This document shows positions 1 through 14,829 of a stretch of 64,000 nt of DNA, one piece after another; positions within the stretch are counted from its first letter, which is position 1; each line of letters opens with the position of its first letter. The notes beneath the pieces are model-generated. The model searched no databases. It saw nothing but the letters and a program-made list of their open reading frames with translations, and had not been told where the DNA came from. The translations under genes and the position numbers were made by a program. Source of the DNA: Linyphia triangularis (taxonomy: Eukaryota; Arthropoda; Arachnida; Araneae; Linyphiidae); assembly GCA_963978545.1 (NCBI GenBank), contig OZ021721.1, positions 101,830,866-101,894,865 of the forward strand, given 5' to 3'.

Positions 1-326
1 TTACTTTTGTTTATACACTCAAAATAAAAAAATAAAAATCGAAATCCACTGATCTCGTTTTGTCTAAGGCATGCATAATACTGTAACAAAAATTGCAATA
101 TTTTTGAATACAATATTTTGATTACTTGATTGTATTAGATTTAAAAAATTATGTTTTTCTTATTCGACATAGATGCATGATTAGCTTAAAATCTAAATTT
201 TCAACTGTGAAATGGTAAATCACACTTAGTTTGGGTAATTACTCAGTAATGAATTACCATTACTTATTTTGAATTAATAACAATTTTAAAAAATAACTTG
301 GGAAAAAAAGAAAAAAAAAACCATTT

Positions 327-880
327 GCTGCCTCAAACTATCTAAAAACGGCTAAAAGTTTCTTGTTTAATATACCTGATATTTAGTGATAGTTTCCGAC
401 ATTCATAAATAAAATAGCATTTAAAATTTTAATGAATATTTTGAAAAATTTAATATTGGTACCCAAGGAATAGTTGTATTTTCTCTTTGGTAACGAAATG
501 CTATTATTTATTTTAAATTGGTAATACAGTCAAACCCCGTTAACGCAAAATCATTTAACATAAAATCTCGTTCAAAGCGAAGTAAAAGCAGTTCTCCGTA
601 CTTAAAACTTAACCTTAATTTATTCGTTTAACATGAAATTCGGGTAACACGAACAATTTCGGTGGTTCCATCGACTTCTCATTAGTAAGGTTTGACTGTA
701 TAATAATTTGATTCTGAGAAATCTGTCTTTATCATTGGGTGGGAAAATTTTACGATTTTAAAAAATTGTCTGAAAATTAAACTTTACAAAAACACGAGCT
801 GTCTCAATCCGTTTAGGAACGAATAGAAGTTTTTAAAATTTACCTGATATGTAGTGATAGTTTTCCAGAAACATACAACA
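327..880. repeat. Diverged direct repeat flanking the pogo-type MITE
   Basis: The segments at about 327-410 and 797-880 share an ordered series of words: a GCTGYCTCAA-like start, a stretch around CCGTTTAGGAACG / AAAAACGGCTAAAAG, and then a nearly identical TACCTGATATTTAGTGATAGTTT-type block (one base differs). The copies lie about 470 bp apart on either side of a MITE, so they may be a local duplication or two fragments of one dispersed repeat. No coding potential is seen. Confidence 0.5.
525..700. mobile_element. pogo/Tigger-like MITE (TA target site)
   Basis: The element begins TA-CAGTCAAACC (525-536) and ends GGTTTGACTG-TA (689-700). This is a perfect 10-bp terminal inverted repeat flanked by TA on both sides, as expected for Tc1/mariner-pogo transposition. 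The interior is about 150 bp, rich in TTAAC/CG words, and has no transposase frame, so it is non-autonomous. The pogo/Tigger assignment rests on the TIR style and is an inference; the TIR and TA flanks are directly visible. Confidence 0.8.
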
Positions 881-2168
881 AGGTAATATTATTGAGGAAG
901 GTAGAAAACCGATTTTTGTGGCTTCGTTTTGAAATGAGTGATACGTTGTGGTAGGAAGTTTTATCGGAAGCGTTTCAGTTCCGATAGCCAAATTTAATTA
1001 AGTTGTCGAGATAGTTGTGCGTTATTAAGAGTAAGGGTCCTTTTAATTAATGAAGTCTCTTCCACTGCAGTGGAATCTAATTTTGTCGCAGCTGGTGCTA
1101 GTAATGTGTAAGCTAGAAAAATTGCACTTTTGTGGAAATATCGTGCATAATACTGTCAGCCGAGATATTTGTTAAGATTAGCGTGCATTTGAAATTATTT
1201 CATTTCCATTGCTACCCATGTTAGGATATTCAATAATAAGTCCTCTCTGACGGCTATATGTTATTCTGATATATTACTAATACTTTGATAGAACCTAGTA
1301 CTGAAAATATTTCACTATGACTATAATTCAGCAAAGGGATTGAATGCAATTTCCTGCTGAATTTTAATGAAAGCTAACTCACGATTGCATCGACTATTTA
1401 AAACATTACTGTTTGTAAAGTTTTCAAACATATGTGTGTAACATTATATTATATATTTGTATGTACTCGTCACTTCTTGTGCAAAATATAAACTATTTGC
1501 AATATTACGGTGTCTAAAAAGCATTTAATTTAGGTGAATCGTGTTGTTTGCATTGTAACTTGAACTAAAAATTGTAAAAGAATTAAAAAGTATGATCTGT
1601 AATCATTTGTAAGGAAAATATTTTTACGAAGCTTTATATTTTTAAAATAAAAAGCTGAACTTTACTTTTTAAATAAACAAAACTATGTTATTCACATTAT
1701 AATTTTTAAAACTCTTATGAGAAATATTTCCATCACTAAACCAACTCAGGGAGTAATACTGTTGAGTATTCATGTTGATATCATGTCATTTCTTTCTAAC
1801 TGTAACTGTTACTTGTTTCATTTCACCTAATGCTTGTAATGTAAACAGAATAAATATTGGGTTCGTCCAGTGAGATTGTTTGCATGAGGATAAAAGCGTA
1901 TGACTATATTTAAATAGAGAAGAAAAAATACCAATTGATATAAATTTAATGTTAACCACCTTCTTACTGTTTTATGTGAAACAATAAATGATTGTTTTAA
2001 CTATAACAATATTCATATCACAATTTTTAAAGATATATAGTTTTATTAAATGTTTTATTTGATTGGTATTATAACCTATAAAAATTCAACGATAAGTTTT
2101 AGTAATATTAAAGATTTCCTAAATAAAAAATTGCTGTTTTGAATAAAACTCAATTATAAATACATTTC

Positions 2169-2171
<3 letters not shown>
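701..2171. other. AT-rich sequence without recognised gene
   Basis: Apart from the short palindromes near 970 and 1067 I see no repeat boundary, exon-like frame or RNA gene here. The sequence is dominated by T/A runs, and all frames are broken every few codons. Confidence 0.6.
1060..1075. other. Perfect 16-bp palindrome
   Basis: TTCCACTGCAGTGGAA reads identically on both strands. It sits in a slightly less AT-rich patch at about 950-1160, which also holds the stem TATCGGAA/TTCCGATA (962-969 and 979-986). It could be a dimeric factor site or chance. No gene lies nearby to assign a role. Confidence 0.5.

Positions 2172-2202
<31 letters not shown>
2172..2202 (+). repeat. poly(A) tract, 31 nt
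   Basis: An uninterrupted run of 31 A is followed by a short CA repeat. Such tracts are often the tail of a retroposed copy, but no recognisable SINE or LINE body precedes it, so the origin is uncertain. Confidence 0.85.
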
Positions 2203-2203
<1 letters not shown>

Positions 2204-3410
2204 ACACATTTGTAATAAAAAATGTAATCGCGTAACTGTGTTTTCCATTTTCATGCGTAATATTTAGTTTTAAATTATGTGAATCCAATATATTTAGAAG
2301 TAAAGTTGCAATGCATTTCACAACTGAACTACCAAATGTTTTTAAAAAAATGAAGTTAGCGGATGTGGGTAACAATCAATACAAAGTGGGAATTTTAGAA
2401 ACATAGGAAGAAGGAGGTACTATTGCAACAAGAATATGTTATTTATAGGGTAAAGATATGTCTAAGATTGGAATGTCATAATTAGATCTCTAACAAAATG
2501 CTGTCTTGTTTGCAATATACTTTTCCTATACTTCTTTATCGAATTATTTTACTTCTACAAGAATCATACGAGTAACTCCAAGAATTCATCAGGATATGTC
2601 TTCTTTCCAAACTTATGTTTATCGGATGCTGATTTAGTTTTCATGTTTATCAATAAAGATTGTTACTGGAGCAGAATATTATATCAATTGTTGGAGAAAA
2701 TCAATAAGAGCATTTTTCCAAAAATCTTCTTATTTGTCTACGAATGACGTTGTTATTTTTCAAAGTGTTCAGTTTGTTTTAAATATATTTATTCGCAACT
2801 TCTTATGAAATAAATCATATAAAATGTCAATAGATATTTAAAACAATTATCAATAAATAATAACACAAATACATATTTTCTAACAAACTTCTGACAGTAT
2901 ATTTTATTAATAATATACTATTAATATTATTATAACTACAGTTTATTTATTATAACTGCAGTATATTTTTTTAAACGAAAGGAAATCGAACTATATTTAA
3001 TAACCTCTTTTAAGATATTTTTGATAAATGTTTCAGGCATACGATAATTTTTTTCTAAAACATTTGGAATTAAAACAATGTTTTTTCAATATACCATAAA
3101 AAAGAAATCCAAAACTATTCTCAGAGGAGGTAATATTGTAGTAACGGGAAAAATTGAAAGGTCCCTAAAAAGTTACCAAAACTATATTTTATAAAAATGT
3201 TAAATAAAAATACAGTATTTCTTCAATAGAAAAGAAAAAAGAAATCCATCAATAATAAATACCCACATTCAATAGATTTTTTTTTTATTAAATATTTCAG
3301 AAGATACAAGTAAGACTTAATTTAAGGGAAACAACATTTGATTAATATTGTAGCTCCATTTGACGAGTAAACAGCACTATACGTCAATAACATATCACAA
3401 TCGCATGGAG
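2203..3410. other. AT-rich sequence without recognised gene
   Basis: No element ends, SINE boxes or convincing coding frames are seen. The stretch has many short A/T homopolymers and short alternating ATTATTAAT words near 2900-2960. Confidence 0.55.
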
Positions 3411-3764
3411 TACACCAAACCATCGATATAGATAAACAACTGGATAGACTGCTTAACTCTGGGAAAATGAAGCCATTGCCAGATGCCATTGGTGGGATAA
3501 AAAATACTGATTGTCGAGGATTGAAAATAAAAATTTTGGTTGTACACAGCAGAAATGTCAATAGTAGACCTTAATTAGTAATAATGTGCAAAAAAATATC
3601 TACTCTAACACTTTACAAGGTTTCTCGCATTCCCATTCAACTATAAAAGTGAACTGTGATTGGTTTATCATCCCACCAGCTTCGCAATCCCCAGCGCTTT
3701 TTTCTTTTTGCATTGACAATGGAGCAGTCTATCCAGTTGTTTATCTATATCGATGCACCAAACC
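3411..3764. repeat. Inverted repeat pair (arms about 90-100 bp)
   Basis: The arm at 3411-3501 is the imperfect reverse complement of 3665-3764. The core 3421-3453 matches 3723-3755 without a mismatch over 33 bp (it contains ATCGATATAGATAAACAAC). Outside the core, both arms keep a GGTGGGAT / ATCCCACC word. About 160 bp of unique sequence separates them. A third, partial relative of the arm end (GCATGCACCAAAC) lies at about 3847. This is best read as two dispersed-repeat fragments in opposite orientation or a foldback-type element. The short frames on the two strands here (3322-3561 minus, 3586-3789 plus) mirror each other because of the inversion and are not proposed as genes. Confidence 0.7.
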
Positions 3765-3997
3765 TACAGGCTTCGAAATTCTAGAATAAAAGAACTTACG
3801 AAATAGAAGTTATATTAAAAAATTCTCTACTTTAACAATCTTTCGGCATGCACCAAACTTACAGATTTTAACTATGATATTTAAACACTTACTCTCGAAC
3901 TAAGTATGTAGTTGACTATAAAGCTTATTATTGTGATAGACAATATTTTATTCAATTTAATATATATTCTAATAAAAAAAAATAGGCCTGAACTATA

Positions 3998-4288
3998 TTA
4001 CACTTTAACTTGTACACTTTTACAATAAAATTGTATATCGAACCCCAGAAAATGTCCTACCTTCGACTTATGCCATTTTTCTTTCATTCTAAACGGTCTG
4101 ACACCATAATGAATGTTCTTCCACGATATAAGTCCATTAATATTGGAAAATCCATTAGAATTCTCAGCTCATTTTACACTCCAGAATTTATTGGCATCAG
4201 CATTTAGTGGGAGGCTTAATTCTGCTACAGGTGGTAGTTTAGGAAGCAAGAACTTGTGTCTAATGCCTTGAGCCAGAAGCAACTCTTT
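3998..4288 (-). pseudogene. Disabled reading frame, unknown protein
   Basis: One minus-strand frame stays open from about 4288 to a stop at 3998-4000 with a single internal TGA near residue 38. It reads KELLLAQGIRHKF..LPKLPP.. before the stop and continues in frame with ..NIHYGVRPFRMKEKWHK.. and GHFLGFDIQFY after it. It is unusually rich in W, P, G, H and R codons for this AT-rich DNA, where chance frames give mostly F, K, I, N, L and Y. That suggests protein-coding ancestry. I do not recognise the family. There is no start codon at the upstream edge, and a TAA lies in frame just before KELL. It could be a fragment of an old transposon or a processed copy of a host gene. The same DNA also has a 65-codon plus-strand frame (4010-4207), which I regard as a shadow. 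Confidence 0.35.
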
Positions 4289-4299
4289 TTACTTTTTAA

Positions 4300-7081
4300 T
4301 TGATAGTTCGCATTTAAATAACTACGCATGATAATGACTGACCTGAAATTTAAGAAAATAAAATGTACGAATATTTTGAAAAGTATGAAATATAACAAGT
4401 TTATTCAATCTCTATGCTTCTAAAACCATTTCAATTTTTAATATAATATTTGAGATATTTATAGTATTCAGTTTATGTTCTTAATAATTAATTTCTTTCA
4501 TAGATACAACTTTGAAATGCCTACTCTCTTATTAAGCATGTTTTTTCGTAAATAATTCTTAAAATAACAAGTAATTTTGATTTATTAGCTTAAAAACAGC
4601 GGATATTAAACAAGAGCTATTAATCAAACACAAACAATTAAAAAACGATATTTTATTATATATTTTTTATAATAAACGACAATTTATTTTCAATGAGTTT
4701 TTTTTAGTAAAAGTAAATTTAAATAATAGTCACTGTAAATTACAATACTAAAATATAGTTGAAATTAAATTGATCTATTTTATCATCTCATTCTATTATA
4801 AACTATTTATTTTGTTTACAAAACACGAACTGTGCATACAGACCATTAAAACATCAATATTATCTGACAACTGTAAACTAATGGGTGAATAAAACAAGTT
4901 AAATTAAAACTAACTTATTACTTTCATTTTAATTATAATTGTCGATCATGAAACATATAGATTTGATACACTACTTTTATTAGAATTAAGGGTTATTTCA
5001 ATGTATGGAAACAAGTTTCTAATAAATAAAGTTACTCTCGAGAAACATACTTAAAAATAGTGATACATTCTGTAGAATGATAAAAGCTCAATTAGGCTGC
5101 ACTGACTTTCATTTTTATAACATAATTTTTTCAGACAAAGAATGAGGGTTATATGGCTTTAAGTTTTATGTTAAAATAATCTGTTGACGTGAGATTTTAT
5201 TATTCTGGATAATATTTAGTGTAGTAGACTATACAAAAATCGTGTATCATTAAAGTAAAATAGTCTAATTAATTTATTTTTTTTAATTTCGGAAGTGTTT
5301 ATAATAATGGAAATAATGATTGATCATCATTAAATTATATTATAATCTTGAAAACCTACAAAGAATATTTATAAAGGAATTATTTTAATTTTTTAAAGTA
5401 TGTTCAAACTAGACAAAAAATGGTAAATTATAAAAAAAAATCTATTTAATTTTTTTATTTATTATAAATATAAGTTTAAACTAAATAAAAACGTGTTTTA
5501 AGTTAATCTTCTTTCAATTAAATGACTTAGTAAACGTCAATTTTCAAAGTTCACTGCATATTTATACTTTTAATATTTAGTATGATTTTACCAATCTCAA
5601 CGTTTATTCTGACTTTAATCTTGTAATTTATTTTGACTTTATCTTGATTTTTATATTGATTCAAGTTTTAAATTAAGTTTATATTTCTTCAAAGTAAATA
5701 AATCTTAAAAGGAGTTACACAATGTATTGTTTTTATTGTCTAGTGATATTTACTTGCATTTATTCATAGCTATTTTTTCTTTTTACAAGTTTTCAGTTAA
5801 TTAATGATGGTATAATTATGTATTTGACTAATTTTATATGTGTGTTAATTTAATAAGATCAACTATATGAACTTATATTATGTTGCAGAAAGTTTCAATT
5901 TAAGTGTTTACCGTTCACTTCAACGAAATTAATTCTATACGAATAATATTCTTTAACGAAAAATTATCAAGTTAAGGCAATATTCCTTGTAAATGTTAAA
6001 CTCAAGAATCTGTAATGTTTTCAGGCAGCTAAACAAATCCTGACTTGGAGAACTTCTTTTTTTAGAAGGGTAAATTTATACTTGGGGATTGAAAGCATTG
6101 TCATTAAAGACCTGCTTCATCAGTTATCATTGAAATTAAATTAAAATATTTTATCACTAGCTCACTCTGCAAAATTTCACTTGTGTTACAGAGGAGAAGT
6201 CTTGAAATAATTTCAGGCAATTTAGAGTGTTTATGAAATTAACCAATGTACTTGTAAGAGTAATAATTTATTTTAGCAATTAAGTAAATTGTTAAAATCA
6301 ACAAAGTATTTGAATACATAATGTATGCGATAGTTTTGGAGAATATTTTCATTGTAAAGATAATTTGGAATGGAGCCAATTAGTGAGCTAAAACTTTTCT
6401 AGTTGAAAATAAACTAATGTTGATGAAAAAAGGCTTTTTTGCAATTTTTCATTTTATTCTAAAGAATAAACCCATTCATTTTCAATTTTGCTTATCACTA
6501 ACACAATTTTTAATTTTTAATATACTCCTCTTTTAACTCGTTTTTCTTCTTATTGCCTATTATAAACCTACAAAATTTTCACAATAGTTAAATATATATT
6601 TAAAAATAAATGTATGTGCTTTCCTAAACATAAATTTAACATTTATTGAAAAATAAAATAAAAATGGAATATTAAGTGAAATCGGGAAATGGAATTTAAA
6701 AGCTATTTGATTATTATATGAAAATTGTATTTTCACGTTTTACAAGGTACAGTTTAATTAAAATTATCTCGAAATAAGAGAGGAAAGTTTTTGGATTGTT
6801 TAAATTTCTCAAAAGGTTTTTCACATATTTGATGTTAACGATAACTACTTAATATTTTTTTTACTGTTTTTCCTATGGTTTAACGACGTTGACATTTTTA
6901 TTCTCCTTGAAAAATAACAAATATTGCAAATAAAAAATTATATTATGAAGCAATTGAAAATACTCAAAATGTTGAATTTTATTTTCTGCTGATAATAGTT
7001 ATAAAAATAGGTTTCTGAATACCTAACAAAATATTAAATTTAGGTTTCTGAATACCTCTTTAAAATGATATCTAAAAGAAC
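4300..7081. other. AT-rich sequence without recognised gene
   Basis: About 2.8 kb of very AT-rich sequence with no element termini, SINE boxes, long frame or clear repeat that I could find by eye. It may be intronic or intergenic. Confidence 0.55.
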
Positions 7082-7089
7082 AAACACTG

Positions 7090-7380
7090 TTTGGAGTACC
7101 GCTAGCCTAGTGGTCAGTGTATCGAGCTCATGATCTAAGGGTTGTGAGTTCGATCCTGTGACGACCACCGAAGACCGGAGTGTACCTAAAGGGGGCTGTG
7201 CACATTAAATCTGTCCAGGCCTCGATGTCCTCTCGTTGTTGTAGTGGGGTTGAAGAGAGGGGATTACAATAGAAGATTCATATCGAGTATTCTGCTAGAT
7301 GCTCAAAATTACTAAACTTATTTGGCTGTGTTAAACACATAAATGTGGCAGAAATAGACAGTCGGAAGTTCCAAACAAAT
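7090..7380 (+). mobile_element. tRNA-derived SINE (family A) with 8-bp TSD
   Basis: A Pol III promoter-like head lies at the left: box A TAGCCTAGTGG (7103-7113) and box B AGTTCGATCC (7147-7156), spaced as in a tRNA. A tRNA-unrelated body of about 220 bp follows, with a GC-rich part to about 7270 and then an AT-rich part. AAACACTG occurs at 7082-7089 and again at 7381-7388 and is taken as the target-site duplication. The head is not a functional tRNA: no acceptor stem can be paired and no CCA-adjacent structure is seen. The Pol III head and flanking repeat indicate retroposition using a LINE's machinery (family knowledge). Confidence 0.8.
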
Positions 7381-7388
7381 AAACACTG

Positions 7389-9151
<1,763 letters not shown>

Positions 9152-9580
9152 TATGTGGATCTAAGAGCCAAGAGGTTTCAATTATATACGCTAAGCTCTT
9201 GTATATTCAATCTTGTAGAGAAAGTAAACAATTAATGTTTTATACTGACATTTTTTTTTTTTTTGGACCTTAGAGGGGTTTAACATTCAAATGGAAACTA
9301 AGTTAAAATATTTTTTCCATGTTCAAATAACTTTTAGTATCGGTGACCAAAATATCCATTGACACACTAAATAAATTTATAAAAAATTATGTCATCCTTA
9401 GATCTTATTAATCAAACAACATGTATTAAAATTAAAACAGTAAATCCCCATCACATCACAAAATAGTAAACCATAAAAGGCCATGCCCTTGATGATAAAT
9501 AAATCATTTTTAAATTAACATTAAAAGGAAATAGAATAACATAATATTTAATATAACACCAACTCCTTATTTTCACGTCA

Positions 9581-9771
9581 AATGCCACATGATAACTCAT
9601 TGTCTATTCACGTCATTTTGAGAACGAGATCACTTTCCGCGCATGCGCTGTGTAGAATTTAGTGCTGATAGTGTAGAATGTCACATCATAACTCATTGTC
9701 TATTTACGTCATTTTGTAAACGAGATCACATTCCGCGCATGCGCTGTGTATAATTTAGTGCCGATAGATAG
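9581..9771. repeat. Two tandem 96-bp units with GCGCATGCGC cores
   Basis: The unit AATGYCACAT..AACTCATTGTC.. occurs at 9581-9676 and again at 9677-9771 with about 10 differences. Each copy contains an ACGTCATTTTG word (half-CRE) and, about 30 bp later, the 10-bp palindrome GCGCATGCGC (9639-9648 and 9735-9744). The palindrome matches the core of the NRF-1/Ewg binding consensus. The GC content of the core stands out strongly from the surroundings. A regulatory role is inference only, and no transcript start is visible. Confidence 0.75.
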
Positions 9772-10585
9772 AAAAAATGTAGTAATGCTACCATGTTATT
9801 CAAACCACAAAAATGGCAGAACACTATAAGAGATCAATTTAATAAAAAGGGTATACACTGAAATAACTTAAGTTAAATTTATGAACCAGACTTACATACA
9901 TTAGACACACATGCATCAATTCTACCATTTTAAAGATTCATTACATTTATAAGAAAGAAATTGTTTTTGAATTGGGAAAGAGTTGTCTGCATCTGCAATC
10001 CAGAAGTACTAGAAGTGCTAGAAACAATATGTTGTCCCTTTTAGTGCAAAACTGAAGAATTCGATGTGGTACAAAAGTAGAGACACTTTATTTGCATATG
10101 ACATTAAAGGAATTTTGTTTGAATATTTACTATCAGTACAATGAAGCTTTTGCGAATTTAAATGTATTATATTTTACTACCAACTTGATTTAAAGTAGTA
10201 GCTTGACTTTTATGGATTTTTCCATGAGTATGCAACAATTTAACGTAAAATACAGATAAGCAACCGTACTTTTCAGAGACATATTTATCACTTTTGACAG
10301 TATGCGTTTCAGCCCTCATAAATCATAAGCTACTAAAATAAACTAGACAAAGATATTATGAAAGGGCATGTGATGAGAGTCTCTTTTATTTGGAGGTGTT
10401 TTGTTTAACTCAGAGAATTCTTTAAGTTTGATCTTTACACTGCTTGAATTAGAAAAATTTAAATAATAAGAAGTAAGGTTTTAGAATAAATAAAATAACA
10501 TACGAAACGGAAAAAGCAGAACAATACGGAAAAGAAAAAAAAGAAAAAAAAAAACAAAAAACATTTAATGATTTTTATTCAATAA
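9772..10585. other. AT-rich sequence without recognised gene
   Basis: No gene or element boundary seen. An A-rich, GAAAA-rich stretch at 10520-10560 immediately abuts the Helitron 3' end. Confidence 0.55.
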
Positions 10586-10928
10586 CTAGCTGCGTGGCCC
10601 GTCGTTGACGGATAAACTCAGTTTTTGGTACTAAATAAGAGTAATATAAAAGTTTATCACCCCATTGTAAATTCATTCTTTGTTCGTTTAGTTCGGCATG
10701 TCTTAGCCGATCGGCTTCTAAAAGAACGGCACGCCTCTCTGATGTTTCTCTACTCCTTACAGACTCCTGGCGTCGCCGTTGCGACGCTAATCTGTCCTCT
10801 GTGGAAATGTCCGGCTGCCGCGAAGTCGAAGCTTCTTGGTTGTCATTTTGTGATTCGTTCCTCTTTAAACGTTTTTGAAAAACTTTTTGGTCGATTTTGC
10901 TTAATGATGGGCTTTTTTTTCTAGGCAT
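10575..10928 (-). CDS. Truncated basic N-terminal ORF of a Helitron protein
   Basis: A 117-codon frame begins MPRKKSPSLSKIDQK. An Arg/Glu/Ser-rich, probably coiled region follows (residues about 20-85) with repeats such as RLASQRRRQESVR, RETSERRAVLLEADRLRHAEL. It ends LVIE. Highly charged segments with R..ET..ERR..L..DR.RHAE are typical of the region ahead of the Helitron-like N domain in arthropod Rep/helicase proteins (family knowledge, not checked by search). The last codons use the element's own 3' hairpin (RQRRATQ is encoded across 10590-10611) and the final three codons plus stop lie in host DNA. The protein therefore cannot be the autonomous form, which would be over 1000 residues with HUH and helicase domains. 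It is probably a remnant from internal deletion. The overlapping plus-strand frame (10625-10924) is a shadow. Confidence 0.6.
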   Translation of the reverse strand: MPRKKSPSLSKIDQKVFQKRLKRNESQNDNQEASTSRQPDISTEDRLASQRRRQESVRSRETSERRAVLLEADRLRHAELNEQRMNLQWGDKLLYYSYLVPKTEFIRQRRATQLVIE

Positions 10929-11203
10929 TGTGAATGTAGAATATCATTTGCGATTTTCAAAACCAAACGAAGATTGTCATTCAGTTGCCATTCAGGAAAT
11001 ACTAAATTGTGTCTGCTTAAAAACACCAAAAAAAATTATTTCGGAAATTTTAAAACTCAATTAAAATTAAAAATATATCGCCTATTTTACTCCTGGTCGT
11101 TTAATTAAGCGATATACCAAATTTCATCCTAATCCGTTAGGTAGTTTTTACGTGAAACGGTCCCCAAATCCGTGTGACAGAAAGTCAGTTTTATTTATAT
11201 AGA
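10586..11203 (-). mobile_element. Miniature Helitron (618 bp), both termini intact
   Basis: Read on the minus strand, the element starts TC-TATATAAATAAAACTG after an A (11203 downward). It continues with the typical CTTTCTGTCAC and GATGAAATTTGG words of arthropod Helitron left ends. It ends with a 5-bp-stem hairpin CCGTC-AAC-GACGG (plus strand 10599-10611), nine bases, then CTAG (10586-10589) followed by T (10585). A TC start, a hairpin about 10 nt before CTRR, and insertion between A and T with no duplication are the Helitron signature. The interior carries a truncated coding segment (see 10575-10928) but no Rep HUH or helicase motifs, so the copy is non-autonomous. The + strand hairpin and both end calls are read directly; the class assignment is family knowledge. 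Confidence 0.88.
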
Positions 11204-12803
<1,600 letters not shown>

Positions 12804-14450
12804 CATTAGAAAACTCTTCTTAGAATCGACATTAAATTTATACCATCTTTTCACAATCCGCAATCCTATTTTTATCTCCTTCAACAACTTCTTTCGATAA
12901 CTGCCCACGCCAAACTAATAGTGTGAGATCTGCCTTGTCAGCATTTTAATTATTCGAATCAAAGAATTTAAACTGTATTCAAATTGGCAAATTTATATAA
13001 TTTTCCAAAATTTCCATGATCTCTGTACTTTTAAAGATACATGTAATAATACATCTTTCTTAATAAAAAAAAACAAGTCACATATTAGTAAAGATCCAAC
13101 CCTTGCTTTTCATTCAGCATCACTTGTGAGTCACATTTTTCATTTCGGTCTTGTTATTGGACGACTTTTCCTGATTTGTAATGACACATTTCTTTTTTGT
13201 AGAAAAAATCGACTTTCGCAAGAATCCAATATTTTTCACCTAAACTTCCGAGCTCATTTACCAATAGCACCTGTCAGAGGAAGTCGCTTTACTCTACATC
13301 CATTGTCACAAGTTAGCCTTTTCTTTTCGTTCTCATTTTCTTTGAGATCTGGTTGATCCAAGGAATCCTTTGTAGACTTCCTTCATTTTTATTTACTTTT
13401 CACACAGTGATGTTTCTTTCACATGGTGAAATTTAATAATAGTGGTCACTTCATTTCAGTAACATACAGCACATACTTTTGATTGTAATGAAGAGAAGAT
13501 ATATTTTCAAAGTGCATGATATTATACAAAAGTAGTTTTATTCGAAATTGGGTCCATCTCAATTTTATTAAATGATTCCGTAATGTAATGACTTTCGATG
13601 AGTTTATTGACCTCAATTTTGCTGGCCATCAATTTCGAATTTTAGTAACAGAAGTGGTTATTTTTAGTGTAGAATGTTTTTTATGTTGAAAATATATTTG
13701 GTTTTTAATAACTTAAGCGTCATTTATTAATTCATCTGTAAAAGTGTATCTATTAATAGATGGTTGTTATAAAATTCATTGTTTTACGTTTATCATTGAT
13801 GATTTTGTTAATTTTTGGTAGCTACTGTTTCATTATGAGCTGGATGGTATGAATGCTTTTTCACTGTGATTATACCTTACCTTTTAAATTAGGTTGTTGT
13901 CATATTTAGAATTAAAATATGGTACGTAATATGCATATAAATAATATATTTCATATAAAAAGTTAGGCTAAAAATAAAGTCATTTAAATTCCATGTAAAT
14001 GTATACGATAACAGGAAAGTAAGCTTGTTAACTTCAGGTTTAGAAAAAGAGTGAAAATCGCAATTCGATTTTATTGATTGTTTTCGACATTTTTCTGATT
14101 TTCTTGATTTCTCTAATATTTTCCATGATAGTGAGTGAAATTGATTCATCTACAGATTCTTAACTAATTATTTTTATCAACCAAATTTCCATTGTGTGGT
14201 CTATCTCAGCAAACTGCAGAAATATTTTCTTCTTGAGTGAGTAAATATATGAAACGGACCTTAAAATCAAAGTTCCCAATTAACAAACAAGTAATATAAG
14301 TGCACAAATTGCTACAGTATAATGTATAAAGAGCATAACATTCATAGTTCACATTCATTAACTTCCAACTTGTTTATTTTCCTTTTTAGTGAATTACATT
14401 TTTACTATCTAAGACATAATTCTCCTTCAGGATTATCTATACAACATAGT
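12804..14450. other. AT-rich sequence, one less AT-rich patch
   Basis: No gene called. The patch 13090-13370 is less AT-rich and is open in more than one frame (76 codons plus strand from 13126). It has a pyrimidine tract and AG at about 13200, but no convincing protein signature, so I leave it as unassigned sequence. Confidence 0.45.
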
Positions 14451-14829
14451 TTAAATTTATAAAATAAATTTTTATAAATGAAGCTATGATTTTTGATAAT
14501 CACAATAAGTTAAATGTTTTATTTAATTTTAGAAATTGTATTCCACTATGTAATATTTTAGAAAAAAAAAAAGCATTAATTTAAATTTATAAAATAAATT
14601 TTTATAAATGAAGCTATGATTTTTGATAATCACAATAAGTTAAATGTTTTATTTAATTTTAGCAATTGTATTCTACTATGTAATATTTTAGAAAAAAAAA
14701 GCATTAATTTAAATTTGTAAAATAAATTTTTATAAATGAAGCTATGATTTTTTATAATCACAATAAGGGAAATGTTTTATTTAATTTTAGCAATTGTATT
14801 TCACTATGTAATATTTTAGAATAAAAGCT
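14451..14829. repeat. Three tandem copies of a ~129-bp unit
   Basis: Copies start at 14451, 14581 and 14709 with TTAAATTTATAAAATAAATT (G for A in copy 3) and end with an A-rich stretch plus GCATTAAT. Copies 1 and 2 differ at only a few positions. Copy 3 is more diverged and loses the terminal A-run. The high identity points to a recent local amplification. No protein-coding content. Confidence 0.92.

Noticed and set aside
7101..7175. tRNA gene
   Set aside because: Boxes A and B are present but the cloverleaf cannot be closed and a SINE body with TSD follows. The same holds for 42610, 43775 and 56898.
13126..13356. 76-codon frame or exon after a pyrimidine tract
   Set aside because: Several frames are open at once and no protein signature or donor site supports one of them.
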